Source: Merluccius polli
Lineage: Eukaryota > Chordata > Actinopteri > Gadiformes > Merlucciidae
Direction of reading: 5' to 3'
NCBI GenBank assembly: GCA_030340625.1
Contig: JAOPHQ010004271.1
Coordinates: forward strand, 294,001-358,000
Length of the DNA: 64,000 nucleotides
Below the pieces are notes generated by a model. That model made no database searches. It had not been told where the DNA came from and saw only the letters and a list, made by a program, of their open reading frames with translations. Both the position numbers and the translations under genes were made by a program. Positions 1-54,437 of this stretch are shown here, piece after piece. Positions within the stretch are counted from its first letter, which is position 1. Each line of letters begins with the position of its first letter.

Positions 1-2519
1 AAACAGCTGGACAACTCTACAAGCCGCAAACACTTTATTTATTTTAAATTATTATTTTCTTTAAGTTATTTTGTGCATCACCCTGTTTGTTTTGAATTTG
101 ATGCAAATTGCAATGCAATGCATTGAGGGGCATTCTTTTGTGTTAAATGGCTGCTTAAACAAAAATGAGGATGAATAGATCAAATGTGAAGTTCAACTCA
201 CTACTGTGTTAGTAAACATTACTATGCAGTTTGCACGTTAGTTACTTGAACTGAGAGTATTTCTCATTGTAACAATAAATAAACATGCTTTTTTTGCATA
301 AAGCAAGCATTTGTCGATTCTCATGTTGAAAAGAGTATTACCTCATAGATCATAGTTAATCGTGATTAATCATGATTAACTATGATCAATCATGCGATTA
401 ATCGAGTTAAATATTTTAATCGATTGACAGCCCTAGTTATTATGTTCTGTCAAATATCTATTACCGCCACAAATTAACCCAAGATATAAATACATAATGC
501 TTAAAGTTCGATTATAACTTGATTCTCAATTGTTTTTACATGCTGGGAGCTGTCAGGCCAGGCCAGGCCCCTGTGTTGCCATTCAAAGCACGATTTGTTT
601 AATATCACCATTATCCAAGTGCCCTGAACCTGCCTTGTGTGGTTGGAGAGTGACCCCTGACCCCTCTAACGACACAGAGCAGCAGAGGAGCAGTCCCTGC
701 ATCGCCAGCAGGTGAGGAGGTCTGGCCCACGCTGAATCTATTAGACATTCTGAGGGTAATCCCTGCAAGAGCTTCCCTAATGATCGTCCTTCACCCCTCT
801 CTTTGACACTAGGCCGTGGATTGAATGTTGAATACCCCTGGGGTCATCGTATTTCATAGACACTCAAGTAAAACGGGATCCGTCACTGGTCCCGTTTTTG
901 ACAGTTTTATTAAAAGAGAAGCCAGGTGATGTTCAAGGCCATTTTGACTCGATTGTCATTGTAGACATCATTGATAATTAGCTTTTGCCTGCACCACAAT
1001 AAAGGAAACCATTCCACTTGTCGTGATGGCCACTGGCATAAGCAGTCAGCTCGTCTACCTACGGCCACTGTCTAAACACTGCAATAGCTTGGGATTTTCA
1101 CCAACTGCACAGGTGAAAAATCCAGCAACAAACCATCCACGTACCATATCATCCAATGCACAGACTTCCACCCATCCTAAGATCTGCCCCATTGAGTCTC
1201 TGCACCATGGGTCCAGTTGAACAAACCAAATGTGCTGAATGTCATGAATAGATACTTTCTCATCAGCCCCAAAACAAGTCGCTCCTCCACCCACTTCTCC
1301 AATGCCACTCAAATACGTGGTTCATTTCGATCAAGTCCACAGTCAATGATGACCGCCCAGTTTTATAAGAAGCACTAAAATGAATTTAAGCCACACACTT
1401 CACACACATTTTTTAAGATAACACAGAATAATTTTAGTTACTTATAAATAATAAAAATATGGGCAGTTTAATGCTGAGTTTTAACGCTGAGGAGGAAATA
1501 TTTGACACAGGAAAAACAGCATGCATATAAAACATTAAACAAACACATGTTTAAATTAAATTAAATTAAGTTAAATACATTTTGACTTCAGTGTTTGGAA
1601 AGTGTTGATGTGTGTGTGGTTATTTCATTGATAATCATTCTCACCGGTACATCATTTCGACCAGCAAATAGAGGCTAGCACATTGTAAATCACAGAGATA
1701 TTCTAATCTAGAAAATGAAAAATATAATTGGTTTAAAAGCCGACTATTCCAGAGACGCCCATGGGCCAAAACTAAGGATCAGAAAGTTTTGGTAACTGCT
1801 TTACATTTAAAGAAATTACATTTCTGCGGCTTATTTAGGTTTTGACATTTGATTTGAATTAAATTAATTAATTTAGTTAATGCATATATTAACACCAGCT
1901 TCCAATTGTAAGACATTTCACCACTACCCCCTCTGGCAATGAATTAAAACCTTTCCCATATTCATCAGCTCTTATATTGATCATTCGTCATCACAGTCAA
2001 ACATGATGATGTCTAGTGCTTCAATCCAAATGCACCAACAATTCACATGAACAAAATTTACAGAGCCGAAGACAGCAATCAATATTCTCCCTGGTGGATA
2101 AAACACCAGGGAGGTGTTTTTCATAAAGAATTTACTTTTGGGCTTTGACTGGGTTCTTTGCGCTCATTAAAGCTCAAGCTACCCAATTTGGCAACTCAAA
2201 GTTTGGTTCAACTGTCAAGGATCTTCGTGTACTGTCTCTGCTCAAGCAACACACACAGAGCACACATTTTGGTTCATATCTGTAGCGTGATCCCAAAAAA
2301 GAAAAATAATCATGTTGTTTTTTATGGAGCAAAGCACACAGAGCGGAAATGTAGCATATCTGTATTTGCATGAAATACAAATTCAAAAACATTATTTCTC
2401 GTCTGTCCCGACATGGCCGTGTGCTTTGGGCTTTAATCAACATTCACATTTGACAACAATTTGATTCAACCCAAAATATCAAGCTAATAGTGAAGCAGTG
2501 TGGTGGTGGTGTCCCTCAC
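1..2519 (-). other. megf11: megf11 intron 12 (partial)
   Basis: This AT-rich stretch has no EGF-type exon that I can recognise. Apart from a hAT-like terminus at about 335-435 I see no defined repeat. Confidence 0.6.
335..435 (-). mobile_element. hAT-like terminus with GATTAATC repeats
   Basis: Read on the minus strand the segment begins TAGGGCTGTCAATCGATTAA, a terminal sequence very common in vertebrate hAT-type non-autonomous elements. It is followed by several direct and inverted copies of ATGATTAATCATG-like motifs. The other end was not located, so this is a fragment or a solo terminus. Confidence 0.5.
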
Positions 2520-45509
<42,990 letters not shown>

Positions 45510-45539
45510 CTTCCACCCCCTATCCCCAGGTCTCTCTTC
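45510..45539 (-). other. megf11: 5' UTR part of megf11 exon, with upstream splice acceptor
   Basis: Between the start codon and a CTATCAG acceptor (AG at 45541-45540) lie 30 purine-rich bases. The acceptor's pyrimidine tract is a pure CT microsatellite (45545-45574 read on the minus strand). The alternative is that transcription starts nearby and this acceptor is not used. No TATA box or CpG island is obvious next to it, which favours an upstream non-coding exon. Confidence 0.5.
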
Positions 45540-45540
45540 C

Positions 45541-45544
<4 letters not shown>

Positions 45545-45574
<30 letters not shown>
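45545..45574 (+). repeat. GA microsatellite at splice acceptor
   Basis: About 15 pure GA units; on the gene strand it is the CT tract directly before the CTATCAG acceptor of the first coding exon. Confidence 0.95.
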
Positions 45575-45579
<5 letters not shown>

Positions 45580-46148
45580 GTCATTTAACACATTATTTTA
45601 TCCAAGGTTACTTGCAAGTGAGCCTGAGGAACAATCATAGCATACGATTGAAATTGGAGTAACTACAAACATGCCAAGTGCTGCAAGAGCAAGTTTCTAA
45701 AAAAAACAAAAAAAAAACAACTGGAGATATTCCTATAAGTGGAATTTATTTATTTTTGACAACAAAGGTAGATAAATAGATAGCTTTAAAGTGCAGGAGA
45801 AGAGAGAACAAGGTCGATAGCACGAGGGGAAAAAAAAAAAGTAGTTGCTGCATGTGATGTGGATAAAGACACAAAAACAGTGAAAAAGGACAGAAGACAT
45901 TTTCCCTTCAAGCAACAGACTTTAAAGGAATGTGAACCCAATAAAAAAACATTTGTTTATAATAACAAAAAAAAACTAAAACTACTACTTCTAAATACAA
46001 ATGAGATGGAAGAGGTGCATTAGCAATAGTGAAAATTTTATTAGACATTCTGCAAAAAAGAAATCATAATTCAATGGCAGAAAATATGACCATATATTCG
46101 CAAATGGAATATGTTTGTATGTTAATCACCAAATTCACCAAAGCATGT

Positions 46149-46179
<31 letters not shown>

Positions 46180-46551
46180 CAGTGCCTTATTGTAAAAAGT
46201 ATAGTGCCCTGACCTGACATCCACTTCAATAACATCTCAAATTCTCAGGTCTCCCACCTTTCAAAACATCCCTTGGTGTTCTTTGTTGGCAGCTGTGTAT
46301 TGAAAAGCACCATAATTCTGAACCGCAGGCCTACTCAATAGCTACTTGAGAGCCCATTTATTTCAGATCAGTCTTGTTTTAAAGAATACACATTGGACAG
46401 GGTTTCACACATTTTTCCCGGAGTGTCACCCGATGTCCTTGAAATTAGGGGAAACAAATTTATTGATTGATTGAATATCTATATCAGCAATCTAATAATG
46501 TAAAATACTGTCCAATGTCCAGTCTTTAGAACAAGACTAACAAGACTTCTG
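45575..46551. other. upstream region, no recognised gene
   Basis: A-rich sequence with several short A runs and a GT tract at about 46149-46180. Confidence 0.6.
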
Positions 46552-47443
46552 GTTCACACCAGAAGCGAATTGCGCTGCAAAGACGCTTTGGTCGCTCATA
46601 AAGATTCGCTGCGAATATTTTTGTTCGCTTTTGTCGCTCAAGTTGCTCATGACGTACAATTAAATTATGCAGACGCATTTAAAGGAGCCGTATGCTTTTA
46701 GACAGCCATATCAAAGAGTGAACTCCCATACACTTTGGCCATATTGCAGAGACGGTTTTGCTTGTTTGATAAACGATAGTCGCACATCCCTCGTAACTAC
46801 GCCGTGAAGGGGAACCCTCCCGGACTCCGCTATTAACATGAACCGCTCCGCCGGAGGAGCCGCACATCCACGCGCACCGGACACCAGAATACAAACATGT
46901 TTTCCATTTGATTGCTTTTAAATAAAGTTGTGTGCAGTTATACGGTAAATACGATTATTAAAAGTGTTCAATGTCTCCTTCCTGGTCCAGAACCGCTTGG
47001 TCCATGCCGTTAATAGGCGGCCCGCTTCGTGCGTGTGCTTGTAAACATGATATTTAAGCTGATTATTACGGTATTGTCTCTGAAATAAAAAGGGCTTGGA
47101 TCGTACAACACCGGGTGCCCAGCCACAGCCGCCATTAACTTTTCCGTCGACATTTTACAGTAGGAACCAACAAAGTACAGTAGGAACCAAAGTGCCGGTG
47201 TTCCCCTGGGACCCACGCAAGCGGAGAGCGTCTACATTCCGATTGGCTGTCAGTGTTTTGCCGCTGAAACGCGTCATAGTCATTTGCATAAAGTTAAACT
47301 GTCTTCAACTTTTTTTGGACGCTCTGGACGCTCAACTTTTGACGCTGGTAGCGTTGGTCGCTTGTGACGCTTTGGTCGCTCTTGCCCAAAGAAAGTGAAT
47401 GACTTCCGGCGATTTGGTCGCTCAATTCGCTTCTGGTGTGAAC
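46552..47443 (-). mobile_element. Harbinger-like non-autonomous element
   Basis: Inverted ends GTTCACACCAGAAGCGAATT at both sides enclose 892 bp in which CGCTTTGGTCGCTC-type motifs recur in both orientations near the ends. On the minus strand a MADF-like start is present (separate entry). MADF or Myb accessory proteins are typical of Harbinger transposons. The exact target duplication could not be fixed. Confidence 0.65.
47010..47153 (-). pseudogene. MADF-domain N-terminal fragment
   Basis: From the ATG at 47153 the frame reads MSTEKLMAAVAGHPVLYDPS, then PFYFRDN, and then loses similarity. EKL..AV..HP.LYD...YRD is the opening of the MADF DNA-binding domain. It is the truncated first exon of a transposon accessory protein, in the middle of the Harbinger-like element. 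Confidence 0.6.
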
Positions 47444-48858
47444 GCACAGTAATCAGAAAGAAATCTGTCCTTTTTCAACAAGCTATTTTGTTTTCCAGCA
47501 AATATTGTCAAACTAAAATTACTGCGGTGCGTTATTATTTGTGTCTCGGTGTCATGGTGCCATCGAGTGGCGTGGTTGTGTGTGTCCGTGCGTGTGTCCA
47601 TACGTGTGTGTGTCCGTACGTGTGTGTTTGGGGCGAGGGGGGGGGGGGCACAAGAAAAGATATTGAGCGAGAACGAGAAGAGGAGAAGGTCATGAGAAAA
47701 TAACTTGAAAAAGAAGGGCTACGACGGGAGACTTATTAGAATCATTGACTATACCTTTAACCATTTCATAAGCAGGCAATAATCAGCGATACAATAACAT
47801 GGAAATGAGTGACCCTCGCTGTGAAGTACACCCATCATGACTGCTATGAGAAAGGGCGGGGGGAGAGCATGAGAAGCAGGACAGATTTAATACTGAATGT
47901 CGGCTGTGCGTCATTGAGAGATTTGTGAATCACTCTGACGTGTATTCAACGGGTTTGTGAAAACCCTAACAAACAATGAGGTTCCGGAAAGTGTGTGTTT
48001 TGTTTATCCGAACAAATAAACTTTGAATGTGTATGTTTAAAACATGCACATGACTTCAAGTGTTTATGTGTGATGTATTGGATACATCCATTATAATGAT
48101 ACCAGGTTACTGGTAATGATACAGGTTTGATTTTACAAATCATATTAAAAATAGTTATGAGTTAAGCAACTACCAGAGTTAAGAAACCATTATTAATTGC
48201 AATGACAATATAACTCTTGTTCGGTGTTGGAACCATTACATTTAATGGATCGACTCTGGATTTGAACTGTTGCAACTTTCAGAGTTATTCAACCTTATTT
48301 ATTACATCTGAGCTATTGCAACCCACAGAGACAGGAAATGCTTTTAGCTGCAATACTAAAGCTTTATGTACAGAGTGGTGATGTGCACAATCTGCTGCAG
48401 TCTGAACTATCGCTCTGGGTCCAGACTGGCCTGCATGACAGATACAAGTCAGAGACCACCCCCCCCCCCCCCCAAATACACCCCCTCCAAAATAAGTACA
48501 TGAACACACATGCAGCCAACACATTGACTGATACCAATACACAAACACTTTTTCACGAATTTCCTGATGAAATTTCAACAATCCAATTGTTTTGACTGTG
48601 TCATAATGTCATTTGTGCTTGTGTCATAAATATGAGTCTCATGGAGGACCATGGAGGGCTTCTCTGTCTCAATATTATTGCTAGTGGATAGCGGTTTTCC
48701 CTTTAATCACAGTCTACAGCGTGCCTGAGCTACAACTTGTTTCATTACTGCAGCAAATGACAACTAACAAACCAGATAGCTGGATACCGGATGGCTAGTC
48801 TGTGTGTGTGTGTGTGTGCACACATTGGTTTAGTGTGTGTGTCCGATTGTGCGTGTTT

Positions 48859-48895
<37 letters not shown>

Positions 48896-49759
48896 GTTCT
48901 GTTTTACATTAATACCAAGTCACAGGGACATAAAATCAATAGAAATACTGTTATTGTTAGTGAAACGCTATTTCTCCAGGCCTGTTTAATGTCTCAGAAC
49001 AACAAGGCTGTTTAGTGCTGTCAGATTGTGGCTGAGGATGGCCCTGGCTCCTAATACACTGAGAACTGCAGGGAAACCAGATGGTTCATTCATTCTACTA
49101 CTACAATTACATTAGACATTATATGCTTCCAAAAGACCAAACATTTAGTTATGGGATGGAAAAGATGAAATTACAACACGTTAATGGCTGCTAGAGAAGC
49201 AGAAGCATGACGCTGCCTTGAAAGGATTTGATTTGGGGTGGGTTAAGGTCAGGGGGGGCTAAGTTTATGACAGTATCTTAATCGTTGCACAACACAAAGG
49301 ATATAAGTATTGTATGGACCACTTTCAATAATAACTACCTTACTGTCTTTCTCACAATGTAGCTATAAACTTTAACCTCCTCCACCATAATGTGTCAAAC
49401 AGTGTGCATAACCAAATACTCAGCCACCCACATTGCTACCTATACCGCCAGACCCCAGGCCTTTCAGCAACAAAATGGACCAGTGAAGCCATCTGCAGCC
49501 TCACGATACAGACACATTCTTTGACATGATTCAAAGCTCCACTGACCACTGCATCACATGGACCCAGCGATCGGGTCTATCGTGACAGATGGCTTGTGTT
49601 TCTGACAGTAGAAACAGGCCCATCCATCACCTTGTCATGTTGTTTACAGTGTCCATACAGTGTTAGTATACGGTGTCTGGGCCAGGTAGGACTCAATTGA
49701 AAGTCAATATACATTCAAAATGCCTTTATTACAGCTAGATAGTACCCGTATAGGGGTTT
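47444..49759. other. intergenic or 5' intron, simple repeats only
   Basis: It contains GT-rich tracts (47575-47630 and 48802-48893) and short G (47638-47649) and C (48460-48473) runs. No gene was recognised. Confidence 0.6.
48802..48893 (+). repeat. interrupted GT microsatellite
   Basis: GT runs are separated by CACACATTGGTTTA and a CCGATTGTGC interval. Confidence 0.9.
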
Positions 49760-49851
49760 CTACGGAGCCCCCGAAGTGACAAGGAGAAAAGAAAAAAAAG
49801 AGAAAAAAAAAAAAAAAAAAACTACGTCACTTTGGTGAAATCTAACCAATA

Positions 49852-49943
49852 TGTTTGCGAGATCTCACAAAACTTTTGCGAAATCTCGCAAATTATTATT
49901 GCGAGATTTCGCAAAAGTTTTGCGAGATTTCGCAAATTAAAAG
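49852..49943. repeat. palindrome array in left TIR
   Basis: Four copies of a TTTGCGAGATCTCGCAAA-like palindrome occur in series, three of them carrying CpG-decay changes (for example GAGATTTCGC and GAAATCTCGC). They are plausible transposase-binding sites. Confidence 0.8.
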
Positions 49944-50290
49944 TTAAGTCTGCCCGAAAAGGCTTGCGCCTATACGAGTTTATGTTCTAGAGATCTGACG
50001 GCGTCTGCCTGAAAAGGCTTGCTCTCGTTTATAAAAGTAATGACTGACCTACGTTGAGACAAAAAAAAGCTTCCTACACGGAAGTTCATGTTCTACATCT
50101 CTGACGTAGCCTAGACTAACTGTCAAGGTGTTAAACTTCGCTGTCAGTGTCTTGAGAGTGTCGGATTTAGATTTCAGTTAGTTTTATATTAAGGACCTTT
50201 GGTTTTAGTTTTAGATTGTCGGAATTATAGGCTTAGGTTTGTTACAGCTGTGTAGGATAGTCATTCATATTAGAATTCATATTAGCATTA

Positions 50291-50791
50291 GTGATGGATC
50301 GACAAATTGCGCTGTATTTTGAGATGGGCCTCAAATACACCGCCATTCAGTCGGCCTTGGAAATTAGGCATGGATACAACATCAGCCTCAGCCACCTCAA
50401 GAGGCGGATCGCCGAACTTGGGGGCAGCCGTCGGACCTACACTGATTTGGATGTCCTGGTGGACTTCATTCGTGATCAGCTACAAAATTCAGGACAGCTT
50501 CATGGCTATCGCTGGATGTTTGAAAAGTGTTGCCAACATGGACTACGGGTGAGGAAGGAAGACGTACTGTTGATCCTGAGGGAGTTGGACCCCAGAGGTG
50601 TCACTCAAAGGCAGGCAGGACCTCTCCGGCGTCGCCAATATTTTTCCAGGGGCCCCAATTTTATTTGGCACCTGGACGGGTACGACAAACTGAAGCCATA
50701 TGGAATATGCATCAATGGCTGCATCGATGGCTTTTCCAGAAAAATGATCTGGCTGAACGCCTACACCACCAACAGCGATCCCAGATCGTGA
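50291..50791 (+). pseudogene. integrase-core-like protein, N-terminal part only
   Basis: The 166-residue frame starts MMDRQIALYFEMGLKYTAIQ (either Met could be used). It has a helix-turn-helix-like N-terminus (LSHLKRRIAELG), then HGYRWMFEKC, a PLRRRQYFSRGPNFIWHLDG segment and GICINGCIDGFSRKMIWLNA. It stops after TTNSDPRS. WHLDGYDKLKPYG...IDGFSR is the start of the integrase-type (DDE) core of uncharacterised fish and invertebrate proteins. The first catalytic Asp would be in HLDGYDK. The later Asp and Glu are absent because the frame ends, so the protein cannot be a complete recombinase; this is an internally deleted copy. Confidence 0.75.
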
Positions 50792-51017
50792 TTATAATGA
50801 CCCGGAAGTTAACTTAAAAGGAAGAAATAATATATTATGCAAAAGAAATAAGCTTTGACTGTCGTTCTATCCACACTTAATAGGACTAAAGGATGATATG
50901 CTTACAATCATGTTTCACCTGGTTTGGTAATCAGAGCCGTCAGAGCCGTTGCCCCCATAGGAATCCTATGGTTGCACCTGCTGGTAACATATAGGCACTA
51001 CAACCTTTTTTCTTTTT

Positions 51018-51094
51018 TAATTTGCGAGATCTCGCAAATTATTATTGCGAGATCTCGCAAAAGTTTTGCGAGATCTCGCAAACATATTGGTTAG
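51018..51094. repeat. palindrome array in right TIR
   Basis: Three intact copies of TTTGCGAGATCTCGCAAA (or the variant ATTGCGAGATCTCGCAAA) are separated by TTATT- and GT-type spacers, mirroring the left end but less decayed. Confidence 0.85.
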
Positions 51095-51168
51095 ATTTCA
51101 CCAAAGTGACCTAGTTTTTTTTTTTTTTTTCTTTTTCTTTTCTCCTTGTCACTTCGGGGGCTCCGTAG

Positions 51169-51765
51169 GTTTCCATGCCAGCCCGCAATACATGTTTAGT
51201 TGTGTGTTTAATAACCGTCATATTAAAAAAAGACTCCTTGCTGAAATGTATTGGGAATTAGCTGTGAATCTCTGGATTTTACAATATGTATTTGCATTGT
51301 AACTGCATGGCATTAATTAGCCTTAGATTAAGGAAATCAAAGTTTTTGCTGTTTAACTGGTAATTAATCAGATTAAAGACATCCCAGGCCATAGTTAGCC
51401 CATGTTTGCTCTACAGTCTCACATAATCCTTTCCTTTGTCTGATATTTTCAAGGTTTACTTGGAACATTGTACAGCTGGAATATATTTGGTGGTTGGTGT
51501 AAAATGACTTCAAAGTAAGGGTTCAAAGTAATCCAAATACACGTCATTTGCGGATGTATGTCTGGAGAAACCAATAAAAGGTTTCCATAGTTAAGCCAGG
51601 AAGAGAGGTCCAAAATAGATAGTCATATAGGTACGTATGCAATGCTGTCTTAATGTTACTACTAACATTACTACTAATACTACTAACTACTAATTGCCTT
51701 AGAACTTAAGAACCCAAAAAATCCCCATAAACATATGAGTGCCCATGTATTCTCACAGATCAGAC
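51169..51765. other. no recognised feature
   Basis: Unique-looking AT-rich sequence. Confidence 0.5.
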
Positions 51766-52195
51766 TTTACATTAATATCTTATCTAAAGTCTGATGGCAG
51801 AAGAGCTCAAATCTTGTTTCCCAGGCCGTGTCTGTGCCGTCTGCCCCCAGAAGTTCTGCTGTAACATAGTAGGGCTGCTGGATCCGAGATTAGTGCTCAT
51901 GTAATCTCGGATCCTGCAGTCCCAGTGGATGTAGCTTTCAGAAGTTAATTATTTTTAATAAGTGTATTTCTACAGTGACAACTCTACACAGTGTTGATTT
52001 AAAATATTTACAGACACGTTTTTACAGTTTGCTGGCCGCGTTTGTGTTCGCTGTTAGCCAATTACATGCTTACAGACCCCTGCCTCCAGTAACACGATTG
52101 GTCGAAACAAATATGAAGTGAAAGAAAGTGAAAAGTCCCGTTCCAGATTTGAGCTTTAGATATTAATCTACAGTCTGATTCATGAGACTAGTGCT
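51766..52195. mobile_element. dispersed repeat, copy 2, with terminal inverted repeats
   Basis: The left end ATCAGACTTTACATTAATAT and right end AGATATTAATCTACAGTCTG are inverse, as are GCAGAAGAGCTCAAATCT and AGATTTGAGC. An internal perfect hairpin GGATCCGAGATTA / TAATCTCGGATCC lies at about 51882-51916. Most of it matches 14420-14860. Confidence 0.7.
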
Positions 52196-53381
52196 CATGC
52201 TGTAGGCCTACTCATGCTGATGGAATGCTTTTACTACAGGCCCTCTATAGTCATGTGTCTTTGAAAATAACTTTCTATGCTCCTATTGGCATTGCACCAA
52301 TCTGTGAAATCACCATACCCCCCCCCCCCACCCCGCATTCATCCTTCATCGTGTCTTAATCAATTCTCTGCTATTGACTAGATGCGGAGAGGGTGCTGGG
52401 ATAGCTATTGATGGACCTGAGTCCGAGCCAATAGATTGATCGACTTGGCCCCTTTCTATCTTAAAGTCATACTACTCATGTTGATTAAGGGGTTCCTGTA
52501 TGTTGCTGCTGACAAGCTCAAATTCTAATTGAACCTGCAACGCAAGCTTAAAAAAGCAGCCTAGAAATGGCTGCAGGTCAACCGATGGTGAAGTAGGAAG
52601 TCAGGAGTGATTTTCAACTCCCCTTGCCAGAATCTCTAATGAGATCAGGACGGGGTCCGCCGCACTGCCTTAGATAAAAAGGTCATGATATGCTCTTGAC
52701 AGGTTAGTATGCCATTATCCAGAAGCTACGCTTAGCAGGCCATTATCGCTCAAATATCCGTCATATCCGTGTCCAAGTTGTTCTCCTTTTGCCAATCGAT
52801 ACATCGCATCATACACTAAGTCTAAGGGAGGTGTTGTTCTGTGGTCACGGTGATAAGGAGCATGAGGTAAATTTCCACCTTGACTCCAGACAAGGCAGAT
52901 GAATAATTCTCGCTGCGGTATACATTGGAACGCAGTCATCACTTATCACAGTACTGCATCTTGCGTGGTACAGCTAGGCTATCAAAGCAACCCCCTTTCG
53001 CAGAACTTCAGACTTAGCATGCCTTCCTTGGTTCGAAGATTATCTTCTTGTTTTCAATTGTGGATGGTTATGCAAGCAAATTGTGTACATAATTTGAACT
53101 GACTTAATGAGCACAATGTTTTCCTGAGGTTTTGGCGAAACAAAAGAAAAAAATACTCCAGACGAAAATGCTATGTGAGAAAAAAATGTCTACCTTTCCA
53201 AACTAAAGCCTATAATAGGACAGAAACAGTGTTGCTCATGGGCAGTGCTCTCCCTCACGGTCCCTCACATCTCACGATACCTGTTTAACTTGAACTCGGG
53301 ATGAAATAAGCAAAACCATGGCTTAGTTTGTAAAAGCTTTTTTGAAAAGGGGGGGGGGGGGGGGTGGAGGGGAGATATACA

Positions 53382-53383
<2 letters not shown>

Positions 53384-53420
<37 letters not shown>
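53384..53420 (+). repeat. TA dinucleotide repeat
   Basis: About 18 TA units just after a G run. Confidence 0.95.
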
Positions 53421-53421
<1 letters not shown>

Positions 53422-53850
53422 TCAAACTGAGAAAGCATTTTTGCCCTCCAGGACTGAGGAGGGCATCACAAGGACACTGGGATGAGGAAAAGCATCAGTC
53501 ATGTAAACAAGCAGCGCTGGTCTGTACTACTAGACCTCACAAATTATAATTAAGAGCACCATCTAATTCAGAAAATGTTTGGACCCAGACCGCTGTTATC
53601 TGGATAACATGCGTTGAGACATTAACAACAGCAACAAAAAATAAATGAATTGCAGCAGGTAACATTAGACTGCATGTCAGGAAAACAATTATGGTCAGGT
53701 TCAGAATTGAAAGGCAATGGAATGGTAGCGGCTGACAGTTATTGTTTTGGTTATTTGACTGATAAGGCCATTTTTCCATTTCCAAACTTAAAGTGTGTTT
53801 TCAATATCAGACATTGGCTGTGAAAACTTAGGCTTTGCAATGTGAAGACA

Positions 53851-53867
53851 CATAATAATAATAATAA

Positions 53868-53898
<31 letters not shown>

Positions 53899-53914
53899 AA
53901 GAAGAAGAAGAAGA
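53851..53914 (+). repeat. AAT to AAG compound trinucleotide repeat
   Basis: Six or so AAT units are followed by about 14 AAG units. Confidence 0.95.
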
Positions 53915-54009
53915 ATTCACAATAATGAATAATAGACTTGTTTCAAATGGTGCTTTTCACTTGGGAGAAAAGCTTACAAGATATTGACATAGATATTTTC
54001 AGAGCACCA

Positions 54010-54101
54010 GTACAATACAATATGTATTTTGCTTTTGGCCCATGGCCCACCATTATGTTTCCGTTTTGGCCCTCAGAGGGAAAAAGTTGGGGCACCCCTG
54101 C
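54010..54101 (-). mobile_element. hAT end fragment
   Basis: On the minus strand it begins CAGGGGTGCCCCAACTTTTT and continues CCCTCTGAGGGCC, the usual start of a vertebrate hAT family. The partner end is not seen; a second hAT fragment follows at 54250. Confidence 0.6.
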
Positions 54102-54249
54102 TCAAGCCTATCATTTTGGATACCTCTGCCTGACCATTGGACTGAATTGTGTGTACCGAACCCCTGCCTGAAGTAAAGACTTTTGATTCGACCTTTCCCT
54201 GTGTGTTGAGTCGTGCATTTGAGTTGTGCATTTGAGTTCGCTGTCCATT

Positions 54250-54437
54250 TTCTTTTCACTGGTCAGGGTCTTCTTGCAGTAATAATTGTGTATAAAGTGG
54301 GCGCTGGCACATTTGCTCAGCCACTGCATGTGTATTTATCTTTTTTTTTTTACCATTTGCATACGAGGTGGTTGGCGAAAGGTCTTGATGACAATTTAGT
54401 GGTACACCTAATGTCAAAGGTTGGGAACCACTATTGT
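54250..54437 (+). mobile_element. hAT-like fragment related to 15993-16497
   Basis: It shares TTCTTGCAGTAATAATTGTG, GGTCTTGATGACAATTTAGT and GGTACACCTAA.GTCAAAGGTT with the first copy and ends GGTTGGGAACCACTA. Confidence 0.65.

Larger units (their letters stand above)
49760..51168 (+). mobile_element. long-TIR DNA transposon with integrase-type ORF and 4-bp TSD
   Basis: The 1,409-bp element has near-identical inverted ends. Both start CTACGGAGCCCCCGAAGTGA, continue CAAGGAGAAAAG plus an A run, then TCACTTTGGTGAAATCTAAC and CAATATGTTTGCGAGATCT. It is flanked by GTTT on both sides (49756-49759 and 51169-51172), compatible with a 4-bp target duplication. The TIRs are about 180 bp (left) and 150 bp (right) and contain tandem 18-bp palindromes. 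The interior encodes an integrase-like fragment. The family is reminiscent of integrase-carrying eukaryotic transposons (Ginger-like, 4-bp duplications), but I cannot assign it. Confidence 0.85.
52196..54009. other. no gene recognised; simple repeats
   Basis: It holds a C run (52318-52329), a G run (53350-53364), a TA repeat (53384-53420) and an AAT/AAG array (53851-53914). The rest is unremarkable. Confidence 0.55.

Noticed and set aside
530..1312. Possible further megf11 exons at the left edge
   Set aside because: No reading frame shows the Cys-x-C spacing of the next expected repeat (RCDS.C..GRWGPNC), so none is called.
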